DNA of 64,000 bases, from positions 3,658,001 through 3,722,000 of the forward strand of contig NC_063019.1 of NCBI RefSeq assembly GCF_020509005.1, read 5' to 3'. How positions within the stretch are numbered: position 1 is the stretch's first letter; every line of letters begins with the position of its first letter. Below are positions 1 to 10,623 of this stretch, in pieces. Origin of the DNA: Fulvia fulva. Taxonomy: Eukaryota > Ascomycota > Dothideomycetes > Mycosphaerellales > Mycosphaerellaceae. The notes under the pieces were generated by a model, which did not search any database, was not told where the DNA came from, and saw nothing but the letters and a program-made list of their open reading frames with translations. A program made the position numbers and the translations under genes.

Positions 1-1712
1 CGATTGAGCTTCAAGTGGATCCGAACACTGGTATGAAGAATTACATTGCAAACGAGCATTGCCAGATCGCCACTTCACTAGGGTACATCAAGTGGAGTTT
101 CGCCCGTAGCATTCACTTTGGCCGAGTCTATACTTCCGGCCACAACAAGGGCAGAGAAGAGGATCTATGTGAAGCTCTTCGGTGCCTTGGACAGGGTCTT
201 CACTGTATGGAGGATTTTGGTGCCCACACCAACTACACTGAACTGGCATTGCGCGAGCTGGGCTTCAACAATGTCTTCCCGCATGTTGGTACACAAACCA
301 TGACCAACGTTCGTGGCAAGCAGATCTACCCGCTAGTGACTGGCACGTTTGGAGGTGTCGACTTTTTGCATTCTGTCCTTGGAGAGGCTACGGATCATGT
401 TACACAAGTCGAGGTCAACCAGACCGAAGTCGATCAGCTCAACAGTGCTCTATCAAACGCCGAGTCGTCAGGAAAACGTGGCGACAGCGACTCAGGAGGC
501 AGTTTCTTCGATGTTCTGGCCAAGATTCCAGGCACTAGCAGCTTGGCTTCGGAAGCACAGAGCCTACAGGCAGCTTCCAATGCTCAGGCAGCACAGAATG
601 CCCAGGGTGGAGGATACAGTGGCCACCGCGGTATGGACGACTCGTATGCTCCATATGGAGATGACTACAGCTCTTCACGAGCAAATCCTCCAGGCGCCCC
701 TTCCGCACAGCAAGGATACCAAGGCGGTCCTAACCAGACACCTGCCGGTTTCCAAGCTCCGCCGAAGATTGATGCCGCAGCAGCTATGGCCAAGATCTAC
801 CCTATTCTGGCGTTCCGCGACAAGGTCGTGCGCCAGATCTCCGCCATGGTGAGCAAGATTCCAGGACTGGAGAAGATGATCGACACAGTCACCGAGAAGG
901 TGACATTGTTTGTGATGGGTCTGCTCGCGCCCTTTATTAAGCCGATCATCGCCTCTGCCTCCAATGCGCTGAAGCAAGGATCGGGCTCGGTGGTGGACTC
1001 CAGCGCTGCACAACAGTATCTTGTCTGGTCCGACCCAACTTCAAGCGATCCAACACATTCGATGTTGTCCAAGGACCATTTCAGCAACATTCTCAACCCG
1101 CCAGCTGGAGAACTCGCAGCTTGCATCCTGCAATATGTCGCACCGCGGGTCATCTATGGATGGGAGCATCCTGAAGTGCCGGAGCATGAGATTTTGGATG
1201 ACGTTGGCAGAGTCTTCCACCATCCAGCACTCCGCGACCAGAACATCGAGATTCAGCGGAAGATGTTCTCTGTCGTTGAAAGCTGGGTGCACAAGCGTTC
1301 AGATCGTGGCTCTGGCCTCAACAATGTTCTGTCTTCCGAAAGTGTCAAGGCAGGCCACAACCACAAAGTGCAAGACCTTGGTTCGTCGTTTCAGGGCGTC
1401 CAACAGATTGCACAGCAGCATGGTATCATGGGACAGGGCTCACACAGCGCTACATCTGGAGGTGTGTTCGACATGTTGAACAGGAGGAGAGAGCTTGGCG
1501 GTGATACTGTGCCACCGGATGCGTACTCGCATCCACAGCAACCTGCTGCTTATGATCAGAGCAGCGCTGCATACCCTACAGCCTATCAACAGGGATACGA
1601 ACAGCCTTGGCAACCACCACAGCAGCAGCATGGCGGATACGATCAAGGATACGGTGGCGGCTATCAACAGCATCAGCAAGGTGGCTACGGAGGAGGGTAC
1701 AATCAGTACTAA
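1..1712 (+). CDS. het-C: HET-C family heterokaryon incompatibility protein, 5' partial
   Basis: The open frame enters from the left edge (codons start at base 3) and ends at TAA 1710-1712. The window holds about 569 residues. The first half matches the HET-C family, with the segments GQGLHCMEDFGAHTNYTEL and TGTFGGVDFLHSVLGEATDH. The C-terminal quarter is low-complexity Gln/Gly/Tyr-rich and ends in GGY repeats, as fungal HET-C proteins do. In Neurospora and Podospora relatives the gene is polymorphic and takes part in vegetative (heterokaryon) incompatibility; HET-C is thought to be a secreted or surface-associated glycine-rich protein. The signal peptide and true start lie outside the window. 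No intron is needed in the visible part. Whether this allele acts in incompatibility cannot be judged here. Confidence 0.9.
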   Translation, partial: IELQVDPNTGMKNYIANEHCQIATSLGYIKWSFARSIHFGRVYTSGHNKGREEDLCEALRCLGQGLHCMEDFGAHTNYTELALRELGFNNVFPHVGTQTMTNVRGKQIYPLVTGTFGGVDFLHSVLGEATDHVTQVEVNQTEVDQLNSALSNAESSGKRGDSDSGGSFFDVLAKIPGTSSLASEAQSLQAASNAQAAQNAQGGGYSGHRGMDDSYAPYGDDYSSSRANPPGAPSAQQGYQGGPNQTPAGFQAPPKIDAAAAMAKIYPILAFRDKVVRQISAMVSKIPGLEKMIDTVTEKVTLFVMGLLAPFIKPIIASASNALKQGSGSVVDSSAAQQYLVWSDPTSSDPTHSMLSKDHFSNILNPPAGELAACILQYVAPRVIYGWEHPEVPEHEILDDVGRVFHHPALRDQNIEIQRKMFSVVESWVHKRSDRGSGLNNVLSSESVKAGHNHKVQDLGSSFQGVQQIAQQHGIMGQGSHSATSGGVFDMLNRRRELGGDTVPPDAYSHPQQPAAYDQSSAAYPTAYQQGYEQPWQPPQQQHGGYDQGYGGGYQQHQQGGYGGGYNQY

Positions 1713-2078
1713 GCCATCGTCTATGCTTGTAACGAGTGGAAACGGAAGGAGTTGGATGGACAGAGCACGACATGATGATGACGACGGGTTGGGTCAACGG
1801 ACGGGAGGACATTTGACATGTGAATATATACCCGACAGAGTTGCAATGGAACGACCAGGACAGAACTGTATGAATGTGCTTCCTTCAATTCCCAATGCCT
1901 GATCATCGTCGCACAGGCCTCGAACCTCACTCAGCCCTACGAAAATCAACCCCACCTCCACACCCCCACGTGCAATGCAGTCTACCTTCATGTTCTTCTC
2001 GATCTCTCGCCTGCACCACCGATCATCATCACAGCACTTCCAATCTCGGACACGACGCCCTCCGGATCACTCACGATC
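1713..2078. other. Intergenic region, het-C to HAD phosphatase
   Basis: This holds the 3' flank of het-C and the 5' flank of the phosphatase gene. It contains CT-rich stretches typical of fungal promoters just before the start at 2079. I see no further gene or RNA. Confidence 0.5.
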
Positions 2079-3088
2079 ATGGCGCAAGGCAAAGAGTAAG
2101 CCAACCACTATCGCAACAAGCAAAGTCTTGCTGAACGCTGATCCCACAGAAAAGCCTCCCCGCCATCAAGGCTTGTCTCTTCGACATGGACGGCCTCCTA
2201 ATCGACTCCGAAGACAAATACACCATCTGCACCAACGAAGTCTTACGGGAGTATGGAAGGCCCGACTTGCCGTGGCATATCAAGGCGCGATTGCAGGGAC
2301 GGCCTGGGCCAGCGGTATGTTCATGCTCAAGCGGACAAGAAGAGGATACTGTAGAATGGGACACTGATGGGGTGTTGCTATAGGCAGGAAAGATCCTCCA
2401 TGACTGGGCGCAGCTACCGATTGGGAGAGAAGAGTACCTAGCGAAGGTCCAAGCGAGCCAGAAGAAACACTTTCCGGATTGCAAGCCTCTGCCCGGTGTG
2501 TCGCAGCTGCTACAGACACTATGGAAGAAGACGGACCCGGCGGTGCACATGGCGCTCGCGACATCCTCGCATGCGGGAAATTTCAAGATCAAGACGGACC
2601 ACCTCGCATCGACATTCGATTGCTTCGCACAAGAGCACAGAGTCCTTGGTGATGATCCCAGAATAGGCAAAGGACGCGGAAAGCCCGCACCGGATATATA
2701 CCTCCTCGCGCTCAAGACGATCAACGATCGATTACAGCGAGAGGGTAAAGAGGCAATCAAGCCGGAGGAATGTCTAGTCTTCGAGGACAGTGTGCCTGGT
2801 GTTGAGTCAGGGCGTAGGGCGGGCATGCAGGTTGTGTGGTGCCCACATCCGGAATTGTTGAAGGAGTATGAGGGACGGGAGGAGAGGGTGTTGGCGGGGC
2901 AGATGGGGGAGTATAAGGAGGTTGAGGAGAAGAATGAGAGCATTGGAGTGGTTAGTGGAGATGGGAGCAAGATTACGAGCGGTGCGCCTGGGGAGATTGG
3001 GGATGGGTGGTCTATTCTGTTGAATAGCCTGGAGCGCTTTCCGTACGAGAGGTTCAGGATCAAGGTCAAGCAGGATAGCCAGCTATGA
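2079..3088 (+). CDS. HAD-superfamily hydrolase (GS1/pseudouridine-5'-phosphatase-like)
   Basis: I propose three exons: 2079-2095, 2155-2314 and 2384-3088, giving 293 residues. HAD motif I is LFDMDGLLIDSE, with the nucleophile and acid/base Asp of DxD. The motif II threonine/serine is in LATSSHAGN, the motif III lysine in GRGKPAPDIY, and motif IV is VFEDSVPGVESG. This layout fits the HDHD1/GS1 subfamily of haloacid-dehalogenase phosphatases, which act on phosphorylated nucleosides or sugars such as pseudouridine 5'-phosphate. The exact substrate is not visible. The first intron ends at an AAG acceptor (2154), chosen because only it keeps the frame MAQGKDLPAIK into motif I; a CAG four bases upstream breaks the frame. 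The second intron is 2315-2383. A large minus-strand open frame across the gene is a shadow. Confidence 0.85.
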
Positions 3089-3930
3089 GGAGTAGCACTG
3101 TGGGCGGAAGACGATTGTACATAGGTGATACCCAACATATCAACAGCATGCATTGTACAGAGCTGTTCCATACAGATCTTACTAGCATATGGCTGCCATT
3201 CGGCCACAAGCGGTACAAGATACAATACATGGGCTCGCGAAGATTATCCGGAACAGCACAGAGCTGGCTGTAGCTGTTGATCGTGTGATGCTTTCGGTCC
3301 TAAGACTCTGTGATGGTCTGTCATCATCGAGTTGAATGCTACGATGGTGTATAGAGTAGCTAGAGACGCATGCTCCTTGCTTGCCGAAGAACGAGCATAT
3401 ACTATATCGATATTGATTAAATGCCGCCATAGAATATGGGTAAATAGTGAGTGAGTAAGCAACCCATTCGGCAGGGCTTGCGGCTATACCGCTGCGCTGG
3501 GACGTCACTTTTGAAAGGGAAAGCTCCTAGCAGAAACATCAGATCCAACGACACCACCACTTCTCCACTCTTCTGTACCATATTACCGATCTTGCGCCCA
3601 CCATAGCCGTTTTCCATTCACAGGCACATCTTTTACACCTTCAACACGGATTGAGTTTGCTTGGCAGGCACAAGGGACCATCTTCCTTGCCAACTTCAGA
3701 CACTGCTACGCTATATAGGCACGAACGAGCTCGGCACGTGTAGAGCGAGCCATAGCAGATCGCTCAACAGTCGTCGTGCGCTATACCGGGACACCGGATC
3801 GCGAACAGTCAGCCCCGAAAGCCCCTGGAGCACGACTCACAGTCTACCAACGTGAACGACCTCCCATTCCGCGCGGCACAGTCCAGTCAGACTACGATGA
3901 GTTGGAGATAGCACCGTTGAAAGACGGACT
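3089..3930. other. Intergenic region, HAD phosphatase to mitochondrial carrier
   Basis: About 840 bases without a supported gene. It contains the phosphatase 3' flank and the carrier promoter. Short open frames near 3,661-3,991 end before or out of frame with the carrier start and show no family signature. Confidence 0.5.
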
Positions 3931-6005
3931 ATGGGTGGCGAGTCCGACGCGCAGAGGGAGGCGCGACTGCAACAGCTATGGAGCAAGCTAGACACCAAGA
4001 AGAAGGGCACCCTGGACTTCAATGCGCTCAAGAATGGCCTGGCCACGATGAACCACCGTATGTAGCAGGATATGCGTTGTGGGGGTGACAACATGGTGCT
4101 GATAGACGATACGCAGCGCTTAAGGATGCGGATGGCCTCATCAAGGACATGCTCTCTGCATGCGACATCGACCACGACGGCAAGATCAGCTACGATGAGT
4201 TCTGTCGCTTCTGCACGAGCACCGAGAAGGAGCTCTGGCAGCTGTTCAAAACGATCGACAAGGATCACAGTGGAGCGCTGGACCGCAACGAGCTGCAATC
4301 CGCTTTCGAGCTGGCAGGAATTGCAGTCTCAGGGCCGCGACTGGATCGCTTCTTCAGCTACATCGACAAGGACCACGACGGCACGATCGACTTCAGCGAA
4401 TGGCGTGGTAGGCACATTACTTTCTCCCACAGGCCACCTTTACCATCCCTTCTTTTGGCAGAGGCAGACAGTGGTATACTGGGCCGCAGACTGACACCTT
4501 GATCAACAGACTTTCTCCTCTTCATTCCTGCCCACGCGCCAGGCCTCAAAGCCGTCCTCTCCTACTACCAAACGACCGCCAAGCTGACTTCGGAGGGTGA
4601 TGTGCACATGAGCGATGAAGCGCTCCAAGGTCTAGGTACGATCCTCGCATTCCTGAAATCGTCCCTTTTCGGCGCCGTCACCCAGCTAGTCAAGCCCACC
4701 CAATCGCACGCCGGAGAAAGTAATACTTTGCCAATATCGATGTGGGAGGATAGCGAGAACAAGCTCCAACTTTCAATACAAACATACGACCAGGAGATAA
4801 TAGCAGACGACCCGCACATACCACTCAAGCCAGCTCGGCGGAAAGAGCTGGACCAGCAACAAGCAGCAGCAGAAGGACTGATACTGGATGCGACGACTGG
4901 GCAGTATCGCGAGACAAAGCTGACGGATTATGTGCCTGATGTAGGCTACTTCCTTGCTGGCGGTCTTAGTGGTATCACTTCCCGAACAGCGACCGCTCCG
5001 CTCGATAGATTGAAGGTGTATCTGATAGCACAGACCGGCGCTGCGAAAGAGGAGGCTGTGCAGGCGGCGAACAGTGGACATGCTGTTGTTGCTTTCAAAC
5101 ACGGCTTGACAACGTTATGGGGCTCATGTCGGGAGCTGTGGGCAGCGGGTGGCATGAGGAGTCTTTTTGCTGGTATGAAGAAGTGTTGTCAGATGATGTG
5201 GAAATATATGCTGACAATGTGGTAGGCAATGGCTTGAATGTGGTCAAAGTCATGCCGGAATCGTCGATAAAGTTCGGCGCATATGAGGTGCGTTTTCACC
5301 ACCGGGATGATTGAAGAGACCGTACTAACACTATCCCCGCAGGCCTCCAAACGCGCGATCGCCAAACTCGAAGGCCACAATGACCCCAAACGGATCGCCG
5401 GCTCCTCTACCTTCGTAGCCGGCGGAGTGGCAGGCATGATAGCTCAAGCCTGCATCTACCCACTCGACACCCTCAAATTCCAAATGCAATGCAACACCGT
5501 TAAGGGCGGCGAGCACGGCACAAGACTGATCTGGCACACCGCCAAGAAGATGTGGGCGAGGAACGGCGTTGTCGCCTTCTACCGTGGTCTTCCCATGGGC
5601 CTTGTGGGCATGTTCCCATACGCCGCGATCGACCTGGCCACGTTTGAAGGGCTAAAGAAACGAATCATTGCACGAAATCGTAAAAAGAACCCTCACATCA
5701 AGCATGACGAAGACGCATTACCCAACAGCTTTTCCTTGGCTCTTATGGGTGGCTTTAGTGGCGCTATTGGTGCGAGTATTGTCTATCCGCTGAATCTCCT
5801 GAGGACGAGACTACAGAGTCAGGGCACCGCGAGCCATCCCAGGACTTACACGGGAATCATGGATGTGACGCGGCAGACGATTAAGGGAGAGGGTGTGAGA
5901 GGGCTGTTCAGGGGATTGACGCCGAATTTGCTGAAGGTGGTGCCCGCGGTCAGTATTACGTATGTGGTGTACGAAAATACCAAGAAGGCGCTGCATTTGC
6001 AGTAG
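3931..6005 (+). CDS. Calcium-binding mitochondrial carrier (ATP-Mg/Pi, SAL1/SCaMC type)
   Basis: Five exons: 3931-4057, 4117-4407, 4510-5172, 5226-5287 and 5343-6005, giving 601 residues. The N-terminal half has EF-hands. Three loops look able to bind calcium (DIDHDGKISYDE, DKDHSGALDRNE, DKDHDGTIDFSE); a preceding loop, DTKKKGTLDFNA, is degenerate. The C-terminal half has three mitochondrial carrier repeats with signature starts APLDRLKV, YPLDTLKF and YPLNLLRT; the third has Asn where Asp is usual. This is the short calcium-dependent carrier architecture (yeast Sal1p), an inner-membrane exchanger of ATP-Mg for phosphate controlled by cytosolic calcium. The start MGGESDAQREARLQQLW fits family N-termini, and upstream ATGs are closed by stops. 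The last intron carries a perfect TACTAAC branch site. Confidence 0.93.
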
Positions 6006-6337
6006 GCCTGGTTTTAGGAATGCAGGGAAGCACAGAGGAGGCGGAAGCTTTGGATAGAGCGGACAAGGACAGTAGAGGGAACGCCATAGTGCATGAGACG
6101 AGGAGGGCTCGATTACTTACTTGTGATACCCGCGGTTAAGGACATGGCAGGACTGGCGAAGGGAGAGATCGCAACATAGCGTTGGCAAGTCAGGGAGCAC
6201 TATTGATACAGAAAGTTTGAATGAGCTATCTGTGCAATGCGATGCAATACAGCTTGATCTTGGCATTGAGGAATGGAAGGATCCTGGTGTGAATCCTGCC
6301 GAGTGGTCCCTCTCGCGATCTAGAACAGCCGCGTCAG
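6006..6337. other. Intergenic region after the mitochondrial carrier
   Basis: About 330 bases between two plus-strand genes. I see no gene or RNA in it. Confidence 0.4.
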
Positions 6338-7120
6338 GTGGATGCATACATCATTGTACGACGCACTTTGACCGGTAGGCGAATACAAGTCGCAACATCA
6401 CAAGGTCAGCTCGGTATTCTAGTCTGGAGTCTTGGATCCACAGTCCATCAGATGTCGGAATCGCGGCCTTGGCTTCACGATCTCGTCGATATACGACAGA
6501 CAGAGCTTGCGAACGACTTACCGCATGAGATTGAGGTAAGAGCTGAAGCGTGCGGTGCGATGTCGTGTAGCATGCTTGAATGTACGCTAGCTGGAATTCT
6601 ATCGCCGCTGCTCATTTATTGTTCAGTGTATCTTGCCGATTTCGAGTTCCACACTAACGTGGCTTTCTTGTACTAGACCCTCTCCCGCAACGTCCACTCG
6701 GCCCTCAACTCCGGCCACTTCGACCACAACATCTTCACCCGCGTGGCGGACCACTTCGAGCACGTAACCCCTGACTTCTCCGGCTTTACAGATGTCGGTC
6801 GCGGCGTCATGCTCCTCCAGGACATCATCAACGCCCGCAAGAAGATGACAGAAGCGAATCCAGGGTATCGCTCTGTTGTCACTGATTCCCACACGTATGT
6901 CGATAAGAACTTGCAACTGGCGGATGTGATGCTGGTTATTCGCCATGTTGGACTTCCCGGTGGGAGGGAGGAGGATGGAGTGCAGATTTTGAGGTGGAGG
7001 AAGGGGAAGGGCGGGTGGATGTGTACGAGGAGTACGACGATGAGGTGTGCGCCGGGGTTGACGGATGAGGTTACGGGCTACGAGGAGAGCTCGTCGTCGG
7101 GTGACTTTGTGAAAGGTTGA
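6338..7120 (+). CDS. Hypothetical protein, NTF2-like/SnoaL-type fold suspected
   Basis: Two exons are proposed, 6338-6535 and 6677-7120, joined in phase 0 (…PHEIE|TLSRN…), giving 213 residues. The second exon resembles a common fungal NTF2-like family: a helix-rich start (FTRVADHFEHVTPDFSGF), a central INARKKMTEANPGY, then alternating strands ending in the tryptophan-rich WRKGKGGWMC. Members are small cone-shaped proteins of varied or unknown function, so no reaction is assigned. The first exon is weakly supported: it has no recognised motif, and the true start could lie elsewhere. The Ser/Gly-rich tail is probably disordered. Codon use in the second exon is coding-like (C/G-ending at the start). 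Confidence 0.5.
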
Positions 7121-7142
7121 AGGAGGGCCGATGCTGGGAGTG

Positions 7143-8000
7143 TCACTTTGGCTTCTCCTTGGCGGCGGCAGCTACGATCCCTGGCGCAACCAGACTTGAA
7201 AGCACCGGTGGGATGGTGCTTCTTCCGGGACCATGAAGAGACCCCAGCTTGTGGCAATACTGCTCAAGCGCGACGATGCTGTGAATACCGTGAAAGGCAC
7301 TGCTAGACACAATCCAGCGATCATGGGCAGGGCCCAAAGCTGCGGCATGACGCCCTGAACAGCGAACAAGCCAGCAATCCCGAAGCCGATCAGAGTCTGT
7401 GGCCAGAGAAATATGAAAGGTCGCGATCCAGCTGAGGCCAAGTTGGTAGCGGTTCTGTGCGTCCCATGTGATAGACTTGCCTCTGAGAAAGTTGCAGAGG
7501 AAGAGTGGAATTACCACGGAGAAGGTCGGTACTTGGACTGTCTTGAGGATGAACCTGAGCACGACAGAGACGGCGTATCGCATGCCGCCACCATAGTTCT
7601 TCGTTGACGTGATCGCGATTCCTGGGATACCAACGAGTTGGAGGAACACTGCCACGGTGATTACGAGGGCGTAAGACCTGAAGCCGACGCCGTCGTTCGT
7701 CGCATCAAGGTCGCCAAATGGAAGGCGAGCAATCGAAGCAGAGAACAGTACCACCCAGAAAGGCTGCATCGGGTACGTAAAAAGCGTTTACAACACCTGA
7801 AATGCGTGATCAGTGGGGATCCAGGTTCCTCCAGCAGGAGAAAGTACTGCATGGTGCCCTGGCACTACGGAATCTCGCGCAGGGTGTAGTCGATGAAAGT
7901 TGGTGGCTGAGTTTCATAACTCTGAGTCTCGAATGGGACCAGTCGGACTTCATAACCGTCTCAATTCACACCAAGTTGGACGGACTGTCGCCAGGAAGAG
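7143..8000 (-). pseudogene. Relic of a GT2 glucan glucosyltransferase (OpgH/MdoH-like), C-terminal part
   Basis: Read on the minus strand from about 8,000 to 7,143, the conceptual translation matches the C-terminal third of OpgH-type family 2 glycosyltransferases. It shows GYEVRLVPFE, SYETQPPTFIDYTLRE, a CQGTMQYFLLLEEPGSP core, multi-span membrane segments (YALVITVAVFLQLVGIP, WVVLFSASIARL), FLWPQTLIGFGIAG, and a terminal AVPFTVFTASSRL…GLFMVPEE. The frame is broken several times. TAG stands where the Trp of RWCQG is expected (7,868-7,870), TAA where Gln is expected just before TLFTYPMQPFW, and TGA before DGYEVRL. Frameshifts lie near 7,405-7,435 and near the end. The catalytic N-terminal part is absent, because the Hikeshi-like gene starts its 3' end at 8,047. 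The nonsense changes are all C-to-T or G-to-A. Confidence 0.72.
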
Positions 8001-8046
8001 GTGACCGAAGTCCTTTGTGTCTTCGAAAAATAATCGCCTATCCTCA

Positions 8047-8664
8047 CTATTCTTCCCTCTCCAGAAACGATGGGTCCAGTTCAACCTTCTTCTCAAATCT
8101 TGTCCACCAGTCTTGGAAAGCCTTAAGTGGCACAGTATCGCTTCCAAAGCTAGCCAGAAAGTTGAAAGCGTTGCCAATGATCCTCTGAGCAAGGACTTTC
8201 GTCGTAGCTGGACTTCCTGTCCTTGCATTCGTCCTGACCAGAGCAGAGCTAGGGTCGGCCTGTCCAGCCTTGAGCTGAGCCAGTTGTTGTTCGACCTGGG
8301 CTGCAGGCTCAATTGAGATGCCAACGACAATGTCCCCTCCAGCAGCCGCAGCGTTGGCCATTGTGTCATCTGCCATGACATCGCCATCGACATCGGTAGG
8401 GCCGGCTGATTTGAGACCAGAAACCTTGAAGATGGCAGAGTCCTTGCCTGGACCAATGCCTCCTAACAGCTTGAACTCCTGTGCAGGTGGAATCTGAACA
8501 TAGACTGATGCTGCCATGCCTGGAGGGAGCTGCACGCCCGGAAGGAGAAAGACCACAATGTGGCTGAAAGATGGTATAGTCGGAATTCTGAAGGCATACT
8601 GCGCTTCGGTGATGGCTTGTGGTGCAGCGTCCACGGGCCGGCCAGAGATAATGAGGCCGAACAT
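8047..8664 (-). CDS. Hikeshi/OPI10 family protein
   Basis: Single exon, 205 residues. The start MFGLIISGRPV and the early block HIVVFLLPGVQLPPGMAASVY followed by FKLLGGIGPGKDSAIFKVSGLK are the signature of the Hikeshi (C11orf73)/Opi10 family. The C-terminus FQDWWTRFEKKVELDPSFL matches the family's closing segment. Hikeshi carries Hsp70 into the nucleus during heat stress; yeast Opi10 was linked to inositol metabolism. The protein is predicted to be soluble and to shuttle through nuclear pores. Length is close to the family norm. It lies divergently from the Nudix gene, and its 3' end abuts the glycosyltransferase relic. Confidence 0.9.
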   Translation of the reverse strand: MFGLIISGRPVDAAPQAITEAQYAFRIPTIPSFSHIVVFLLPGVQLPPGMAASVYVQIPPAQEFKLLGGIGPGKDSAIFKVSGLKSAGPTDVDGDVMADDTMANAAAAGGDIVVGISIEPAAQVEQQLAQLKAGQADPSSALVRTNARTGSPATTKVLAQRIIGNAFNFLASFGSDTVPLKAFQDWWTRFEKKVELDPSFLEREE

Positions 8665-9086
8665 TGTTTCGGGGTGCCGATCTGAAGATCGTAGGTGAAT
8701 GGTCGAGTCTCTGCTTTCACAGTAAGAGTGTTCAATAGCTTCGGGTCCGACGATTTGCTGGCTTAGCTAGTGTTTAAAGACCTGGGAGAAAGTGTTTAGT
8801 GAAGACACTTCATCGCCGGGCTTTTGCTTGATATGTGGTTCTCATGTCAACATCGTGAAATCGTCTCGACGCGACGCGAAGATTCTCTAGGTTCGACGTC
8901 ACATCACATGTGCCGAGAAACGCCGATCCTCACCTCAGCTCGAGGACCCTGCATATATATCATCAGTGAGTGCTTGCTGGCTCAGGATTACTCAAACATC
9001 CAGCTCGCTGCCTGCTAAGGCTGCGATCACACGCCCTGCTCCTCCACCTCAACACACCACGGCGCTCCCTCCACACATCCTCCGCC
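8665..9086. other. Divergent intergenic region, Hikeshi to Nudix
   Basis: Shared upstream region of two divergent genes. Bases 8,970-9,086 are open in frame with the Nudix gene and are discussed as a possible non-AUG N-terminal extension. A TATATATA stretch lies near 8,953-8,960. Confidence 0.5.
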
Positions 9087-10265
9087 ATGGCCTTCAACCT
9101 CAACCGCCTCCGCGACTTCATCCCAAAAGACCTACCCCGCCTGCCCACCTGGCCAGCACAAGACAGCGAAGATGGAGATAGCAGACCCGTCACCGCCGGC
9201 AGCGTCGACACAGATGCGGTGGAGCACAGTGGACCGATCACAATGGAACCCGCAGACCCAATCCCGATCTCCAGCGGGCCCAAAAGCAATCTCGATCTGA
9301 TTAATGAATGCGATAACTTTCCCTACTACAACACTGATCCAAAGCTCTTCTCTGCACACATAAACACATACTACGCGCTGTATGTGCGACAGTTTCCAGA
9401 GACGGAGCTGGGATATGTGCTGCCTAGTGTTGCGGAAGTCTTCAGAGGACTGCCGGATTGGAAGATCGATGATGGAGAGAGGAGTCTGACACTCATGACT
9501 GGGGAAACGGAGGAAGAGAGGAGTCAAGTCGTGGAAGCAACGATCAAAGCAATGCACGCAACAGGCCATTTCAAAGTGCTGAGCAAATGGCGGGACGAGC
9601 TATATCCCGTCTACGGACCGCAAGGACAACTCCTGTTCAACATGGAGCGGAGCGCGAGCGCATTGTTTGGAATTGTGACGTATGGATGCCATATGACAGC
9701 ATATGTGAGAACAGTGGTGAACAATACAGACTCGCCGGAAGATACTGAGGAGATGAAGATCTGGGTTCCGAGGCGGGCGGCTGATAAGCAGACCTATGGA
9801 GGCATGTTGGACAACACTGTGGCTGGAGGCATTGCAAGTGGAGAGAGTCCGTTTGAGAGCATAGTGAGGGAATCCGCGGAGGAGGCTTCATTGCCGGAGG
9901 AACTGGTGAGACGGTATGCCAAGGCTGTGGGCATGGTGTCGTACTTCCATATCCGGGACCACAGAGCTGGTGGAGAGATACGTTTGCTGCAGCCGGAGGT
10001 GCAATACGTGTATGATTTGCAGCTGAGTGAGGATGTGGTTCCGAAGCCGTCAGACGATGAAGTGGAGGGATTCGAGCTGATGACCATTGACGAAGTGAAG
10101 CAGGCGTTGAGGAATGGCGAGTTCAAGCCAAACTGTTCGCTAGTTCTGCTGGACTTCTTCGTGAGGCATGGCATCTTGACACCAGAAACCGACGCGAGTT
10201 ACATCGATATTGTTGCGAGATTGCATCGGAAGCTGGACTTTCCTGTGCAGATACGAACGCCTTGA
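9087..10265 (+). CDS. Nudix hydrolase, thiamin-pyrophosphokinase-related (DUF4743 + Nudix)
   Basis: 392 residues from the ATG at 9087 (strong context, CCGCCATGG). The N-terminal part carries the DUF4743-like region (LDLINECDNFPYY…). The Nudix box follows as GGIASGE, seven residues, then RESAEEASL, with the catalytic Arg-Glu and Glu-Glu present and Ser replacing the usual Gly. The architecture matches fungal and plant Nudix 20-type proteins (yeast YJR142W and the N-terminal part of S. pombe Tnr3), which act on oxidised or damaged thiamin diphosphates. The frame stays open 39 codons upstream without an ATG, and that stretch reads like a mitochondrial presequence. No intron is needed. ORF end is TGA at 10263-10265. 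Confidence 0.88.
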   Translation: MAFNLNRLRDFIPKDLPRLPTWPAQDSEDGDSRPVTAGSVDTDAVEHSGPITMEPADPIPISSGPKSNLDLINECDNFPYYNTDPKLFSAHINTYYALYVRQFPETELGYVLPSVAEVFRGLPDWKIDDGERSLTLMTGETEEERSQVVEATIKAMHATGHFKVLSKWRDELYPVYGPQGQLLFNMERSASALFGIVTYGCHMTAYVRTVVNNTDSPEDTEEMKIWVPRRAADKQTYGGMLDNTVAGGIASGESPFESIVRESAEEASLPEELVRRYAKAVGMVSYFHIRDHRAGGEIRLLQPEVQYVYDLQLSEDVVPKPSDDEVEGFELMTIDEVKQALRNGEFKPNCSLVLLDFFVRHGILTPETDASYIDIVARLHRKLDFPVQIRTP

Positions 10266-10623
10266 GTGCGTTTGTTCTGGTGGTGCTGTAGACTATTTAG
10301 TCTGTAACGTGCCTGTATAGCACGTTCTCATGATACCCATGAAGCGCCTCGACACAATTGTCTACCTCCTCCAGTCCCCAACGCCTCGCTAATTGCAATT
10401 GGCCAGCTTGTTCTTGGTCATGCGCTTCCTCGTCTCCTCAGGATGGGCGGTCGCATGCTGGCACTTCTCGTCCTCAGCTCTCTGCTTACATTCGCGCATC
10501 TGAACCGCATCATGAGGCGCCAAGCTGATGGCGCGAGTTCGTCATCCCTCCCTTCGCGAGGACCACGCGCAACCGACCTCTCTTTTCTGTCTCGCTCTTT
10601 CACACTCTGCCCAGATCGTCCCC
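10266..10623. other. Intergenic region, Nudix to RPB8 (convergent)
   Basis: Region between convergent genes. Short overlapping open frames occur on both strands (10,418-10,670) but none has a recognisable family or a credible start. No RNA seen. Confidence 0.4.

Noticed and set aside
2077..3225. 382-codon minus-strand open frame
   Set aside because: It lies fully antisense to the HAD phosphatase and has no recognisable domain; its openness follows from codon bias on the other strand.
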